Shown: positions 50,455 through 63,928 of the stretch, piece after piece
How the letters are laid out: every line of letters starts with the position of its first letter
Position numbering within the stretch: position 1 is the stretch's first letter
Origin: Cavenderia fasciculata
Taxonomy: Eukaryota; Evosea; Eumycetozoa; Acytosteliales; Cavenderiaceae
NCBI RefSeq assembly: GCF_000203815.1
Contig: NW_004457723.1
Location: 1,364,001-1,428,000, forward strand
Direction of reading: 5' to 3'
DNA length: 64,000 nt
Notes under the pieces: model-generated
Told to the model about the DNA's origin: nothing
What the model saw: only the letters and a program-made list of their open reading frames with translations
Databases searched by the model: none
Made by a program: the position numbers and the translations under genes

Positions 50455-52010
50455 TTTGTTTTTAAATAAATGAATCTATAAATAGAAATAAAGAAATAAA
50501 TTTATAATTCATAAATAAATACAATATATATCTTTTTGACAATGTAATATATATATCTTACTTTTTTTTTTTTCAATCAATCTTGAAATAAATAATAATA
50601 ATACAATTGTTGTTTTTTGTTGGATGATATAGAAGAAGAAAACGAAACGAGGTGTTTAAATAAATAAATAAATTAAATCGATTGTTGTGTTGGGAAGTTG
50701 AACCACCAAAACAAGAATTGTTGTGAAACACAAGATCACACCATGCGAGTCTCAAATCAACTGCAAATACAGAGAATGATGGGCGATTGGTGATAAGAGA
50801 TAAACTCTGCCAAACTCAAGCCATCAGCCATACCATTCGGGAATGATATCAAAGAATGATATGCTCGATCATCGAAAGGGGGCTTGTTCCGCGAATCGCA
50901 CCTTGGGGGTGCAAAAAACATTTAAATGGAATTTTGCCTTTTTGTTGGCCGATCTTGATCGCCTCTTAAAAAAACACAGCTGTTGGTGTTGAAGGGGGGA
51001 AGTGGGTGGGATCGGAACCTATGACCCACCTGTTTGGTTTCCTCGAAGGGTCAGTTTTGTTTGGCTACTGGCTGGTATCTGGGCTAAATATATAACTCCG
51101 ACGGAGAAATCTGATTTCCATCCATCCAACCGTTCGATTTCCATTGTAAAAGGGGGGTGTCTGGGTATTGAAGAAGGCCAGATAAAATAAATATGTTGGT
51201 TAATCGAGATCCATATTATAATGTTGTTGTTGTTGTTGTTGTTTGAAAGAGAGAGAGAGGGATATATATAAATATATATATATATTATTATTAACATACA
51301 ATATAATATTCCATTCAAAGACTATCGATAATTATGACATTCTTCTCAACTCATCCTCGTGCGTGATCAAAATCAGGAGGAGAGTTATCGAGCTGGTTTC
51401 ATTTACCCAATAAATCAAGCTGCAAATAGATGGAAGCCAGGAAGAAACAATGGCCCAGTTCCTTCCTCTCCTGATTTATTTTATCTTGCCTTTGCGATCT
51501 TGGGAAAAAAAAAGTGTCGTTTGGTGAGATTGAGCAATGCACACGTGCATAGTTCTCTGTTTGATCATCATTACGATGAAAACAAACACTATAGTCTACC
51601 GCTAATCACTAGTTGGGTTGTCGTTGTTTGTCGTATGTGTAGAGGTGAACAACAAGATACATAATTTAAGGATTATATAAGTGTGTATGAATAGTAGTAT
51701 CTAGTAAACAAATGTGAGAGGGGCACATGTGATGATTCAAATGGTTGATCTATTAATCTATGAAACATATTATAAAATCTTCAGTTGTACTCGATGATGA
51801 GTTAACTAGCCAATATTACATGGATGTTATCTCTGTGTGCCTTTTTCAACAACACACAAAAAATTAATTTTATTTTTTTTTTGAATTAATTTTGACAAAA
51901 AAAGACGAAAAAGACGAGGACAATATTGTTTGTATCTGTTGTATTGTTATATTATATCTATCTATCTATTTATTTATTTCAATTGTTATATAATAATAAT
52001 AATAGAGAAA
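50455..52010. other. 1.55 kb intergenic region
   Basis: This lies between divergent genes (TIG/IPT gene 2 and RRP1). Two less AT-rich patches, 50750-51190 and 51330-51600, have short open frames (for example plus strand 51359-51664, 101 codons) of ordinary composition but no recognisable domain. A small GCACC/GGTGC hairpin lies near 50899-50913. An (AT)n tract sits near 51262-51285. Confidence 0.45.
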
Positions 52011-53686
52011 ATGAAACAAAACAAACAAATAGAATACGAAGAAGAGATTGAGGAGCAAGAGGAGGAACTCAGTCTCGAGCAAAAGAAAGCATTACTCAAA
52101 CCAGGTCAAAAGTTAAACAAAAAGGGAGAGATTGACACAAGAACACCCAAAGAAAGACGTGACGGATTAATAAAGAGAATATGTACTCGTTTGGTTGAAG
52201 ATGATCATGTCAGAAGAATGCGTGGTCTTCGTGAAGTCAAGGGTATTCTAAAGAATGACCTTGCTCTCTCTGAAATAGATATGTTAAAATTATGGAAAGG
52301 TTTATTCATGTGTATGTAAACATTAATGAATAGTTAGTAGATAGTAGATAGATAGTTATTAATAACAAGTCATTTAATTTATTATCTATTAATTTATCTA
52401 TCTATGTTTAGTGGTATGGGCTACTGATGGACCAGTTGTTCAAGATCAAGTAAATGAAGAAGTTGCCGATTTATTATTACTCAACAAGAACCCTGCATTC
52501 AACATTGAGTTGATTAGAACCTTTTATATAACCGTCGATGAGAATTGGTCTAGAATCGATTATTTCCGTCTCGACAAGTACCTCTCGTTGGTTCGTAAAG
52601 TAACTAAACGTGCATTCCAAATTTTAAAGAATATTAGAACTATTGAAGGTGTTGAAGAAGAAGAAAAAGAAGGAGAAGAGGAACAAGAAGAAGAAGAAAA
52701 AGAAGAAACAGAAGAACAAAAAGAACAACGTTTATTATTGGAAAAGGTGATTGGATTACTTGTAGAGGCATTAAAGACAACTGTATTGAATCCAGTACGT
52801 GATGATCTTACCAACGGTCTTGTATTGCACATGTCTGATATCTATTTGGTCGAGTTGTACCATGTCACCAACGGCCAAATCGAACCGGCCCATCTCAACC
52901 GTCTCCTCCTTCCATTCATCAATTTCATCGCCCGTTCACCAGACGACCGTGCCATCAAGCGTATCAGAGAGCGTGTCTTCCAACGTCTCCTCACCACCTA
53001 CTCTCCATTTGGCGAAACCGATCCATGGATGTTGGACGAAATCGAATACATTGACGACAATGGCGATAAAATCCCTCAAATCTTCCCAGTTGAATTTGAT
53101 GTTTTGGCAAAGTTATTCTTTAAGGTTGCTGCTTCAAAGTATGTACAAAAAAAAGAAAACAAAAAAGGAAATAGATTCTAATATATACTTATATTTTGTT
53201 TATTAATTAATTTGTAGGAGTATTGAAGATCATAATAGAAAGGCATTACATTTATTACGTCAAAAATGTGAAGAGGCAAGCAAGAAATTAAAGGATTTGG
53301 AAGCAGACGCTGACAATATTTTGGATGATGATGAATTCGAACAATTTGGTGAAGATGATGAAGAAGAAGGAGAAGAAGAATTAGAGGAAGAATTAGAAGA
53401 GGGTGACGAGGATGAAGATCAAGAAATCGGTGAAGAAGATTTGGAGGATATGATTGAAGAAGAGGTTGTTGAAAAGGATGAAAAGAAACGTAAAATGCAA
53501 CAAGATTTGGAAGATTTCGATGACGATGAAATCGAATTATCAGATGACGATGATCAAGAAAATAACCCAATTGGCAACAACCAATCCTATAACAAGAACA
53601 AGAAACCAACCAGAAAACAAATGAACAAAAAGATTATGAAATTAGGTAATCGTGCATTCTCTATCGACAAGAGAAAGAGAAAATAA
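52011..53686 (+). CDS. rrp1: ribosomal RNA processing protein 1 (RRP1/NOP52)
   Basis: A nucleolar protein needed for maturation of the 60S ribosomal subunit RNA (27S to 25/28S and 5.8S in yeast). Exons 52011-52311, 52412-53138 and 53218-53686 join to 498 residues. The start is the ATG after GAGAAA; upstream in-frame codons encode AT-rich leader. Family signatures appear in order: DHVRRMRGLREVKGIL, then MLKLWKGLF joined across the splice to VWATDGP. ENWSRIDYFRLDKYLSLVRKV and NPVRDDLTNGLVLHMSDIYL follow. The usual Glu/Asp-rich C-terminal region ends in a basic KRKRK-like tail that can act as a nucleolar signal. The protein also has an acidic insertion near residue 180. Confidence 0.92.
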
Positions 53687-54217
53687 TAAATTTTTAAAAT
53701 CAACAATTATCAACAAATATCAATCACATTTAATACATCATCATGTCTCTTCTGACAACGATTCGTATTCATGCAACAATCTTCTTAAATATCAAGGTGT
53801 ACATGGTGATATCCCAATGATCTTCACAAAGATCTTTTTAAAAAATCAAAATGGATGGTATTCAAAAAGAGTGGGAGGGGGGCACCCATTGAGTTCAATA
53901 GGGGAGCACATTATTTGAGAAGCTTCGGAATCAATGCCACCGAAAAAAAGTGTAGTTGAAGAACTCAGGGATTCTGACCCCATTTTTAGAGGTTGATCGG
54001 GGTTGGTTGGGTAGTTGGCAGCTAGTTGATCCCCATTTCCGATAACCATGCACCACTCTTTCTTACCGCGCTTTCATAGTTTTAGAATCATTTTCTTTGC
54101 GTCCCTCACCAATCCTTATATATATTTATTTCTTTCTTCTTTTTATTTCTTTGTATCATTTATTCATTTGTATAAAAAAAACACAACACTAACTAACAAA
54201 TACTAAAACAGATCAAT
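53687..54217. other. intergenic after RRP1, with an unidentified coding-like patch
   Basis: About 530 bases. At 53846-54049 the minus strand has a 68-codon open frame with balanced composition (for example GNGDQLAANYPTNP) in a less AT-rich patch. I cannot name it; it may be a relic. The plus-strand start region of the next small gene begins at 54218. Confidence 0.4.
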
Positions 54218-54446
54218 ATGTTTGGTATGTATGGATGATAACCACATTCTCATGATATTGATTTACAATTATACTTATTTTCTCATTTACATGTACCATA
54301 TCATAATAATAGGAATTAAAGCATTTAGATTTGGTAGAAAAGGAAGCCATGCCAGTACTAGTACTGGCGGCAATAGCAGCAACAACTCATCAGAAATTAG
54401 TGGATCCAAGAGTGCCTATTATGGTTACCCTGGATTTGGTAGATAA
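54218..54446 (+). CDS. 46-residue Gly/Ser-rich small protein, spliced
   Basis: ATGTTTG (54218-54224) is followed by a GTATGT donor. After an AATAATAG acceptor the frame continues at 54313 and ends at 54446. The product starts MFGIKAFRFGRKGS, has a Ser/Thr/Asn/Gly middle and ends YYGYPGFGR. The seven-base first exon makes it easy to miss. The upstream AACAAATACTAAAACAGATCAAT leader is typical of amoebal 5' UTRs in being A-rich. The first 12 residues are basic and aromatic; there is no signal peptide. Function is unknown. It faces the propeptide gene tail to tail. Confidence 0.55.
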
Positions 54447-54650
54447 CTAACCAACCAACCAATCATACCAACCCACTCACTATGAGATGAATTGAAATTT
54501 CAAATCTATATATATTAATTCTTTTTTATATAGATCACTTTATATTATTATTAACACATTTAATAAACTTGTTGGAATGATAAACATGTTTATTCACACC
54601 TTTGTAAATAGATTAAAAATACAATACAATCTAACATTTATAGTAGGTAG

Positions 54651-55596
54651 TTAAAAATTGGAATGTGATGAATAGGCAGTCAAATCAAATGGAACACTAC
54701 GTGATGTTATGGAACGATGAGAAGATTTTGGTTTATAATACATTACATCGATACCATTGGTTGGAACATATGGATTGATGATAGTGACACTAGTTCTAGT
54801 GGTAGTAGTTGGGACAACGATTGTAGTTGGTATGGTGGTTGGTGGAGATACTATGTTATTATTTAAATGTTGACCATAAAGAGTCATCTCCTTGATTTCT
54901 TTTTCTTGTTGTTGCTTTTTCTTGGCCTCTTGGAGTTTACTCTTTTTGTTTAAAATAACAATCGTTGCAATACTAGCAACTATAGCTGCAACGGCCAAAA
55001 ATGAACCAACTGCAATACCAACAATGGCTGCTACCGATATAGATACACCAGCAGCAGTCGATGGTGTACTTTCACTAGCAGGTGGTTCAATCCCTTCAGC
55101 TCCAGTATAAAGAGTTAAAAATTCTTCAAAAGGTAAATCTGAAAATGAATTTAATGATTCTAAAAGAATAGATATTGATTAATTAATCAATTTAAAATAT
55201 ATTTATATTTATATTTATATATATTTTGATTTACATACGAATTGGAGTTAAAGATTGTTGAAATGTAATAATAGGTTGAACATCATTGATGGATAGAATT
55301 GATCGGTCGATTGGACTGCTGCTGCTGCTGCTGGATGGTTCATTATCTTGAGGGTATTCAATGTCGACCACTGGTATGGGATGTATAAAGCCTCCATTGA
55401 ATTTATAAATCTCTTGACAATTGGATTTAAAATGATTATATCTTTGTTGCAACTCGTTATTTTCATAATATTTGTCGTACCCTTTCATCCATGACATAAA
55501 TAGTTGCCATAAAACATCTTCATTTGGATATGATTGTCCATTTACAAAGTTTAAAATAACTATTAACGAAAATAATATTGTTAATAATTTTTTCAT
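54651..55596 (-). CDS. membrane-anchored cathepsin-propeptide (I29) protein without protease domain
   Basis: Exons 55239-55596 and 54651-55159 give 288 residues. The start MKKLLTIL begins a signal peptide (1-20, ends VNG). Residues about 25-70 carry the full ERFNIN signature of papain-type propeptides, E-x3-R-x3-F-x2-N-x3-I-x3-N, in ENNELQQRYNHF and onward. After about 50 Ser/Pro/Asp-rich residues, and across the intron, comes LNSFSDLPFEEF, the second conserved propeptide motif (usually LNxFxDLTxEEF). No catalytic domain follows. Instead there is a transmembrane helix near 160-190 (VAAIVGIAVGSFLAVAAIVAS), then a basic, Lys/Gln-rich cytoplasmic tail of about 100 residues. I29 propeptides inhibit and help fold papain-family proteases, so this is a candidate tethered inhibitor or chaperone. 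It is divergent to a protease gene lacking a propeptide. Confidence 0.8.
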
Positions 55597-56307
55597 TATT
55601 TTTTTGACAAAAAAATAAATAAATATAAATAAATAATACAAATAAATAAATATCATTAAATACCTTTTCTTTCTCCAACTGCAAGACTCTCTACACGTGC
55701 ACTGCTGATCAAAAAAGATTGGATGTTCATTCATTGCCTTGGCATTCGTCAGTTGATTGTTTTTGTTTTAGTTGTTGTTGGATATTCTTTTAAAATAAAT
55801 GGATGTGATGGATGGATGTGATGGGTAGACTGCACCTGTCTATCTATCCAAAAATAAAAGATGTTGTTTTTAGACATTGTCATAAAAGGTAGATTCTTTA
55901 AATGGGGGTGCAGTGGTATTTCTGAACATCATTACCAGTGTTGTGTGTGGGAATATGGGTGGGGATTGATTGAAAGGAAAAAAATATCCGTTACATAGGG
56001 TGATCTTGGGAAGTCGGAGTGATGATGGGTAGATATATATTATATAATATAATACTAAACTGCCGACGAATTTCAAATCGATCCTATTGACACAGATTTG
56101 GTGTTGTTATTTTTATCTTTTACTCTCTCTCTATCTCGCTACGTCAATTGAAAGATTGATCAAATAATGTTTTGACGGTTTTAAAAAAAGCATACAAAAC
56201 CTTTGAGATTATTTGAATATGAAACCAATAGTCTGATTAGAACGATGGTGAGAACAGCAGCAGTAGCTGTTGTTAGCACTTTTACTATAGTCGACATTGA
56301 TCATATA

Positions 56308-56338
<31 letters not shown>

Positions 56339-56619
56339 CTATACCAACTTTTTGATTTTTGATGATTTTTAACATCCATCCTCCTTTATACTACTACTAC
56401 TAATCTATCCATTGTTTCCTCATCAATCATCTAAATTTACCAACTACAGTTACAATGTACCAACCAAACCTTCCCTTTGGATTTTAAATAAATAGGTCAT
56501 TTCCAAATTGAATTCAATAGAAAAAAAATAAATAATATTTATCATTCTGTATCATTAGTTTTTGTTTGTATTATTGTATAGTAATTATAGAAATTTATAT
56601 ATACCTTTTTTGTAAAATT
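55597..56619. promoter_or_regulatory. divergent intergenic region between propeptide gene and CAP-papain gene
   Basis: About 1.02 kb. It separates the start codons of two oppositely transcribed genes that each hold one half of a normal cathepsin. An (ATG)n run lies at 56309-56337, and there are CTAC/CTCT-rich tracts. No other gene is supported. Confidence 0.45.
56309..56337. repeat. (ATG)n trinucleotide run
   Basis: Nine to ten tandem ATG/GAT units in non-coding DNA between divergent genes. Confidence 0.9.
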
Positions 56620-58171
<1,552 letters not shown>

Positions 58172-58753
58172 TATATATAACCTAGTTTTAATAAACTAAA
58201 CTACTATCCAAAGGGAAGAGCAAGATGGTTGATGAATAAAAGGAAGAAGAGGGTGATGGTTGGTCTGATTATTGTAATATTCTAAATAAATAAGCAACAT
58301 CACTTCGTTCTACTACTGATGATACTTTTGTTGTATGTTGTTATTGACTAGCTAGCTGACTGCCATATAGAGATTTTAACACTCCGCAACGCATTGATTC
58401 CGTATCTTACTTGGGAATATTAATATTAAAATTTAATTAATATTTTTGTCGTCGTGTTCTCGAACTTTCGTCATTGTTATTTTTATCTAATGCAGCTGCT
58501 GATTATTATTATTCTTCATTCTATTACTAAATACTTTATTATTTGTTTAAAGGATATGTAAAGAATTATTAATCCTATATTTAATATTTAATAGTTAGTA
58601 GTTAGTCAGCGTGACAGAGGATAAAGAATCTAAAAGTACTTACTTATAGTTATTGTTGTTGTTGTTTGTTTGTTGAGTGGCTTGTATACTAATGCATATT
58701 CCATTCTAATTATAGTATTATAGTAGTATTAGTAGTAGTAGTACAAAAGAGTA
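58172..58753. other. intergenic between protease and mitochondrial carrier
   Basis: About 580 bases of AT-rich DNA with (TAG)n-like runs just before the carrier start. No gene seen. Confidence 0.5.
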
Positions 58754-60006
58754 ATGAGCAGATTAAGATTTGATGATGTTGGAACTGAACAAAACAATAT
58801 GAATAGCAGTGATGGTGGCAATGGCAACGATGACCAACAACCAAAGAAGAAAGGAATGATTACCACTGAATTCAATATAAAGAAACAAATGGCTGCTAGT
58901 ATAATGGGTGGTATGGTGACCGCAATGGTTGTTACACCACTCGATGTTGTAAAGACAAGATTACAAACCCAGATTGATATAAAGGCACCTACCTCATCTG
59001 CATCAACATCATTTAATTTTGCAACTTCAACTGCTTCGTCATCGTCATCATCAACCAAATCATTTAAAGGTACAATGGACGCATTCGTACAAATCACCAA
59101 ACATGAAGGAATATTCACTCTTTGGAGAGGTTTAACTCCATCTCTTTTAATGACAATTCCTTCAACGGCAATGTATGCAATCAACAAACAAACAAAGATG
59201 ATTACGTGGATATATTAACCAATTAGTTTTATTTAGATATTTTACAACCTATGAATATTTAAAACAAGAGGCAAATCAATTATACCCAAATATAAATAAT
59301 GTATATATGATCCCTTTGGTAACGGGATCACTGGCTCGCGTCATATCGGCATCTGTTACCTCTCCATTTGAATTGGTGCGAACTAATTCCCAAGGTATCA
59401 TTAAAAAGAATCTAAAGTTGGTACCACTCATCAAAGACATTGTCAACAATGTAGGATTCACTGGATTGTGGCGTGGACTAGTTCCAACTTTAATTCGTGA
59501 TGTTCCTTTTTCTGCTTTTTATTGGGCTGGTTATGAAATTGTAAAGGTAAAGTATAGTAGTATATCAATATTATACATGATCATTTATATAAATGACTTA
59601 TTATTAACTTGTTCTTTTTATTTTTATATAGAATTTTATATATACAAATTATAAACCAGAACATCAAACCATATCACCATTTTTAGTTAATTTTTCAGCT
59701 GGTGCAATGTCTGGATCAATTGCTGCCATTCTAACAACACCAATCGATGTTATTAAAACTAGAGTTCAAATGACCGTACAAGGAGGAGGAGGTCATTCTT
59801 CAACAACAAATGCATCAACAAGTTCCACAACAACAGGAAGACTTTTCAATCAAGCAAGATCAATCATTCAAAATGAAGGATGGGGAGGATTTACAAAAGG
59901 AATGATACCAAGAGTTGCAAAGGTAGCTCCAGCATGTGCTATTATGGTTTCAACTTATGAATGGGTTAAATCTGTAAATTTACCTGAACAACAACAACAA
60001 CAATAA
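58754..60006 (+). CDS. mitochondrial carrier, SLC25A39/40 (Mtm1)-like
   Basis: A mitochondrial inner-membrane transporter. Exons 58754-59172, 59237-59546 and 59632-60006 give 367 residues. The three carrier repeats are each marked by the Px[DE]xx[KR] signature: TPLDVVKTRLQ, SPFELVRTNSQ and TPIDVIKTRVQ. The matching half-repeats are LWRGLTPSL, LWRGLVPTLIRDVPFSAFYW and FTKGMIPRVAKVAPACAIM. A long Ser/Thr insertion after the first signature and the IRDVPFSAFYWAGYE segment favour the SLC25A39/40 subfamily, linked to mitochondrial glutathione import and manganese/iron homeostasis. Other SLC25 members remain possible. The tail is a short Gln run. Confidence 0.82.
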
Positions 60007-60253
60007 ATGGATTGGTGGATATTAACTTATATATATATACGGATTTTGGAGGGGGGAGGGAGAGAAAGATCAATTTATTATTAATGTTTTTTTTTGTTTT
60101 CCAAAATTATCCATATATGGAATGATTAAAAAGGAAAAATGGTAGATTGACTTAACAATAACTATCTTTCCAAATGATTCATAAATTATCTGACTTATTA
60201 ATTATTATTTGTTATTATTACTATTATTATTTGTTATATTTTGTTGTTGTAAC

Positions 60254-60684
60254 TTATTGTTGACTTTGATTTGTTGAATTAAAAGTTAAAAAGTTTGTTG
60301 TCATTTTTGTTGATTTGATACCGCTACTTGTCCAAATATCCTTTGCACAATGAACGCAAACACGGACATTGTGTTGGTAACCTTGTGCAATGGCTTGGTG
60401 ATCAGAGCATTGTGAACAAAATAACCTTCCACAGTTACGACAATGATGTCTTCTCTTGAAAAAGGAAAAGATTTGTTTGCATGCAAAACATGTTGTCGTT
60501 GAATTATCAGGATACCATAATACCATTCCATTTGGTGCTATTGGATATCCATGACCTTGTTGTTGTTGTTGTTGTTGTTGATTATTATTATTGATTTTAT
60601 ACATTTCATAGTTTTGTGGTTGTGTTATTAAATTTTGATTATTATTATTATTAGTAGAAGGGTTACCAATTTGTGAATGATTAG

Positions 60685-60724
<40 letters not shown>

Positions 60725-61844
60725 GTTTGGATCATTTTGATTATTATGATTTATATAATTATTATGATTTTGATGATTTTGATGATTTGGATGATTTAAT
60801 AAATTAACTAAATTTGTATTACTAATATGAATTAATTTCTTTTTTGATTGTTCAACTTCTACATTGTAACGTTTAAATTGTTCTTGAACAATGTGAAGTA
60901 GGTTTTTAAAGTCTTGGATTGCTATTTTACATTCACTCTTCATTTCAGAGTGGTGTTGTTTCATTTCGCAGATTTGGTAGTGGAGTCCTGTGACTTGCTC
61001 CTTGATGTGTGCCTGTGAACAAAAGTGTGGATCGAGCTCCAAACTATTTCGGTTGAGTGTTTTTGAACTACGCTCTTTTTGGGCATTGGTAAACGAGATG
61101 ATATGTGAATCCACCTGGATACTACGTAACCCTTGAATCCAATAATACATCTCTCCTTCATTGGATGCTCTCAATGTGTAGGTTCTAGGTGCCGTCGATA
61201 TAATAAATATCCAACCATAATGATGATGTTCGCCATGATGATCGATACTACTATGTAGTGAATGTAATATATTGTTTAGATGGTTGTCCCCATCTTTTGT
61301 GTTGTTGTTGTTGTTGTTTGTTGTAGTGGTTGAAGTAGTCGTAGTTGATGCACTGGTTGTACTTCCGGTACTACTCGTACTACCTCCGGCACCACTAGTC
61401 GAGTGATGAAGTAGGTTGTTACTAGCAGCGTCAATAGGAATATTGTGGATAGACGAGGACAGGGGACGACCATTAGCACCGTGACTCGGTTGCAAATTCG
61501 ATGTGGATCCAGTCAATGAAAAGGAAAGTGCCGATGTGGACGAACTCTTGGCATTGTGTGGATTGGTAGTCACTGGCTTGACCGATGTAATCGACGACAA
61601 TAATATAGTACCCTTTAATAATGAATTATCCTTTGATTCATTTACATAATATTTTAATGTTTCTCCTTCAACTATAAACCATCTCCTAAACAATATATAT
61701 AAAATGAATAATATATTAATAACAATATATCTAGATATATCTATATTTATCTTGTGTCTATACAAACTTTTTCCAACTTTTATAAATACCTCCCTCTTTG
61801 AAGAGGTATCCTTGTAATTTAGGTGATTCTCTTTTGGTTGTCAT
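60254..61844 (-). CDS. PH-FYVE domain protein
   Basis: A phosphoinositide-binding, probably endosomal protein. Exon 1 (61768-61844) and exon 2 (60254-61685) join in frame to 502 residues using a GTTTGT donor. The junction restores the start of a PH domain, GYLFKEGGIYKSWKKRWFIV, which confirms the splice. The PH domain is interrupted by a Ser/Thr/Asn-rich insertion of about 100 residues and ends in ASNEGEMYYWIQGL. A coiled-coil-like segment follows near 250-300, then a low-complexity Asn/His/Gln stretch. The FYVE finger lies near 425-485, with eight Cys/His ligands and the basic RRHHCRNCG motif that binds phosphatidylinositol 3-phosphate. No GEF or kinase domain is present. Confidence 0.88.
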
Positions 61845-62857
61845 TATTATTATTGTTATTATTTCTTTCTATTCTATTTTTAGTTATGTTGTTGTAAAAG
61901 GGGAAGGGAAAGAGTATGATAGGATAGATAGATAGATAGGAGGATAGAGACAATAGTCTCTCTCTGTCTACTATTGATACAGAAGATTATAATGTACTCT
62001 CTCTTTGTCTTGCTATCCTATTGTCAATGTGTTGCTATTACTATTATTTTGAAATGAAGCTACAACGATAATACTTTCTTTTATGCTTATCGGTTATACC
62101 AGGGGGAGAGTTGTGAGATAGATAAACGAGAGTGATTGATCTCTTTAAAGTATCGGGGGTAATGAATGATGTTGATGATGGTGATGAGTGAGTGTGTTGA
62201 TCCTGGGTGTCAAGAGTGATCTTTATGAACCAAGAATCCAAAGGGTCTCTCGGTGTTGTCTTTGCTACGAACAAAAGTGTGAAGAATTCTCTACTATTTG
62301 CGATTGATAGTCAAGCTCAAAGAACTAGGAGACCAACTCGTAGAGCTTGATGAGCTGTCATTAAAAAAAGGACAAAGAAAAAAAAATTAAAAATCTATTT
62401 TTTTTTATCTTTTCCCCATCAATCTCGAGTACGACTAATATCTTCGGACGGAAATTATAGTCTACGATATAAAAGGAGATAATACTATTCACAGTACGAT
62501 AAATGGTCACTTTGCAATGTTGAAATATAAATGGTGGGTTAGTAGTATAATTATAACTAGTTTGTTGACCTACAAGTCGATTCACAACAACCACAAAGCA
62601 TTAAACTGCTGAGCACAAGATAATATATGAAAAGAAATAGAATGGTCAATCAAAAGAGTGAATGATTAGCAAGACATGTAGGTGGGAAGTTGACAAGACA
62701 AACAAACATAGTATCAAGTCGCAGGTGATCAGAGCCTTTACTATACCGAAACTGATCTTATTCCCAACACCTTTGCTTTGTTTGATGGTTTGTATGAGAA
62801 TTTTTACAGAAACAAAGATAACAACTACTTTTATAAAAGGAATATGGGTACAATAAT

Positions 62858-62890
<33 letters not shown>

Positions 62891-62931
62891 TACCAAAAGA
62901 TACAATAATTAATTAATTATCTAAAAAAGAG
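61845..62931. other. divergent intergenic region between PH-FYVE and EF-1 beta genes
   Basis: About 1.09 kb with GATA- and TCTC-type simple repeats, a less AT-rich patch at 62090-62300 and a (TTA)n run near 62862-62890, some 40 bases before the EF-1 beta ATG. Short frames here are not convincing. Confidence 0.5.
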
Positions 62932-63039
62932 ATGACAACAACATCATTCAATTTATCAACTGAAAAGGGATTTGAAGATTTCAATTCTTTATTATTAAAT
63001 CAAACATTTATTGTTGGGTATGTATTAATACAATTGGTA

Positions 63040-63102
<63 letters not shown>

Positions 63103-63681
63103 TTTGTTTATTAATCAATTATTTTTAAATTTAGATATGAACCAACCAATGTTGATGTAAAAGTATTCAAGTTGATTGTAGATAACAAACTTGATGCAAA
63201 GAGATTTACAAATGTTACAAGATGGTTTGATACTATTGCTGCCTATTGTACCGATGAAGATTTCATCTTGGAACAAATTAATCACCGCAATTTAGATTTT
63301 ACGGTAGATTCTGAAAATGATGATGACTTTGATTTATTCGACGCATCAGAAGACATGTCCTCATTGCCAAACAAAGAGAGAGTGGTACCAGTAGCTAAAA
63401 AGGTAAAGGAAACAAAGTCAGAGGTAGTCATGGAGGTAAAGACTTGGGATGACACCATCTCAATGAAGGATGTTGAAGATGCTGTACGTTCAGTTTCGAT
63501 GGATGGATTAAAGTGGGGTCATTCCAAGCTTGTCCCAACAGCATTTAAAATGCACAGTCTCTCCATCCAATGTATTGTAGACGACCATTTAGTTAGTGTC
63601 CAAGATTTAGAAGACACTTTAAATGATATCGAAGAGTTGATTCAATCAGTCGATATTATTTCATTTAATACTTATCGCTGA
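62932..63681 (+). CDS. efa1B: translation elongation factor 1 beta (eEF1B alpha-type exchange factor)
   Basis: The guanine-nucleotide exchange factor that reloads eEF1A with GTP during protein synthesis. Exons 62932-63017 and 63135-63681 join to 210 residues, close to the family's usual 210-225. The N-terminal GST-C-like region (FNSLLLNQTFIVGYEPTNVDVKVF) spans the splice. An acidic linker (DDDFDLFDASEDM) precedes the exchange domain. That domain is very well conserved: TWDDTISMKDVEDAVRS, MDGLKWGHSKLVPTAF, then LEDTLNDIEELIQSVD and FNTYR at the end. The intron contains a long AAT run. The start ATG follows GAAAAGAG... A-rich leader typical of these genomes. Confidence 0.93.
63039..63102. repeat. 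(AAT)n microsatellite inside the EF-1 beta intron
   Basis: About 21 AAT units fill the middle of the 117-base intron. The same codon run in an exon would be poly-Asn; here it must be spliced out, which frame continuity supports. Confidence 0.92.
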
Positions 63682-63859
63682 CTATCATGCAACCTTTGCC
63701 CAAACACCATGTTTGTCTTTAAAAATAATCAACAACAATATTATAATTCTTTTAAAAGAATCATTATAGTATCGGTAGACAGGTCATCATCACCAACATC
63801 ATCAATAATAAACAAATTAAAATTTCCTCCGAATTTGATAGATCAAGTGGTTCTTAAGT

Positions 63860-63928
63860 CCCCCAATCACCGAGGGTCAGAAGCCTTCTGTTCGACTGTA
63901 GGGCTTCCATTCGTTTTGGGGGTTTTTT
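63860..63928 (+). other. nested stem-loop followed by T6, possible small RNA or terminator
   Basis: CCCCCAA (63860-63866) can pair with TTGGGGG (63916-63922), enclosing a hairpin GAAGCCTT/AGGGCTTC (63880-63907, one wobble). Six T follow the outer stem directly, as after an RNA polymerase III gene. It lies 180 bases past the EF-1 beta stop. A B-box-like GTTCGACT sits in the inner loop, but no tRNA cloverleaf forms. No known RNA family is recognised. Confidence 0.3.

Noticed and set aside
63880-63907. tRNA gene suggested by a B-box-like GTTCGACT
   Set aside because: No acceptor stem, D arm or anticodon arm can be folded around it; the stems that do form are of a different layout.
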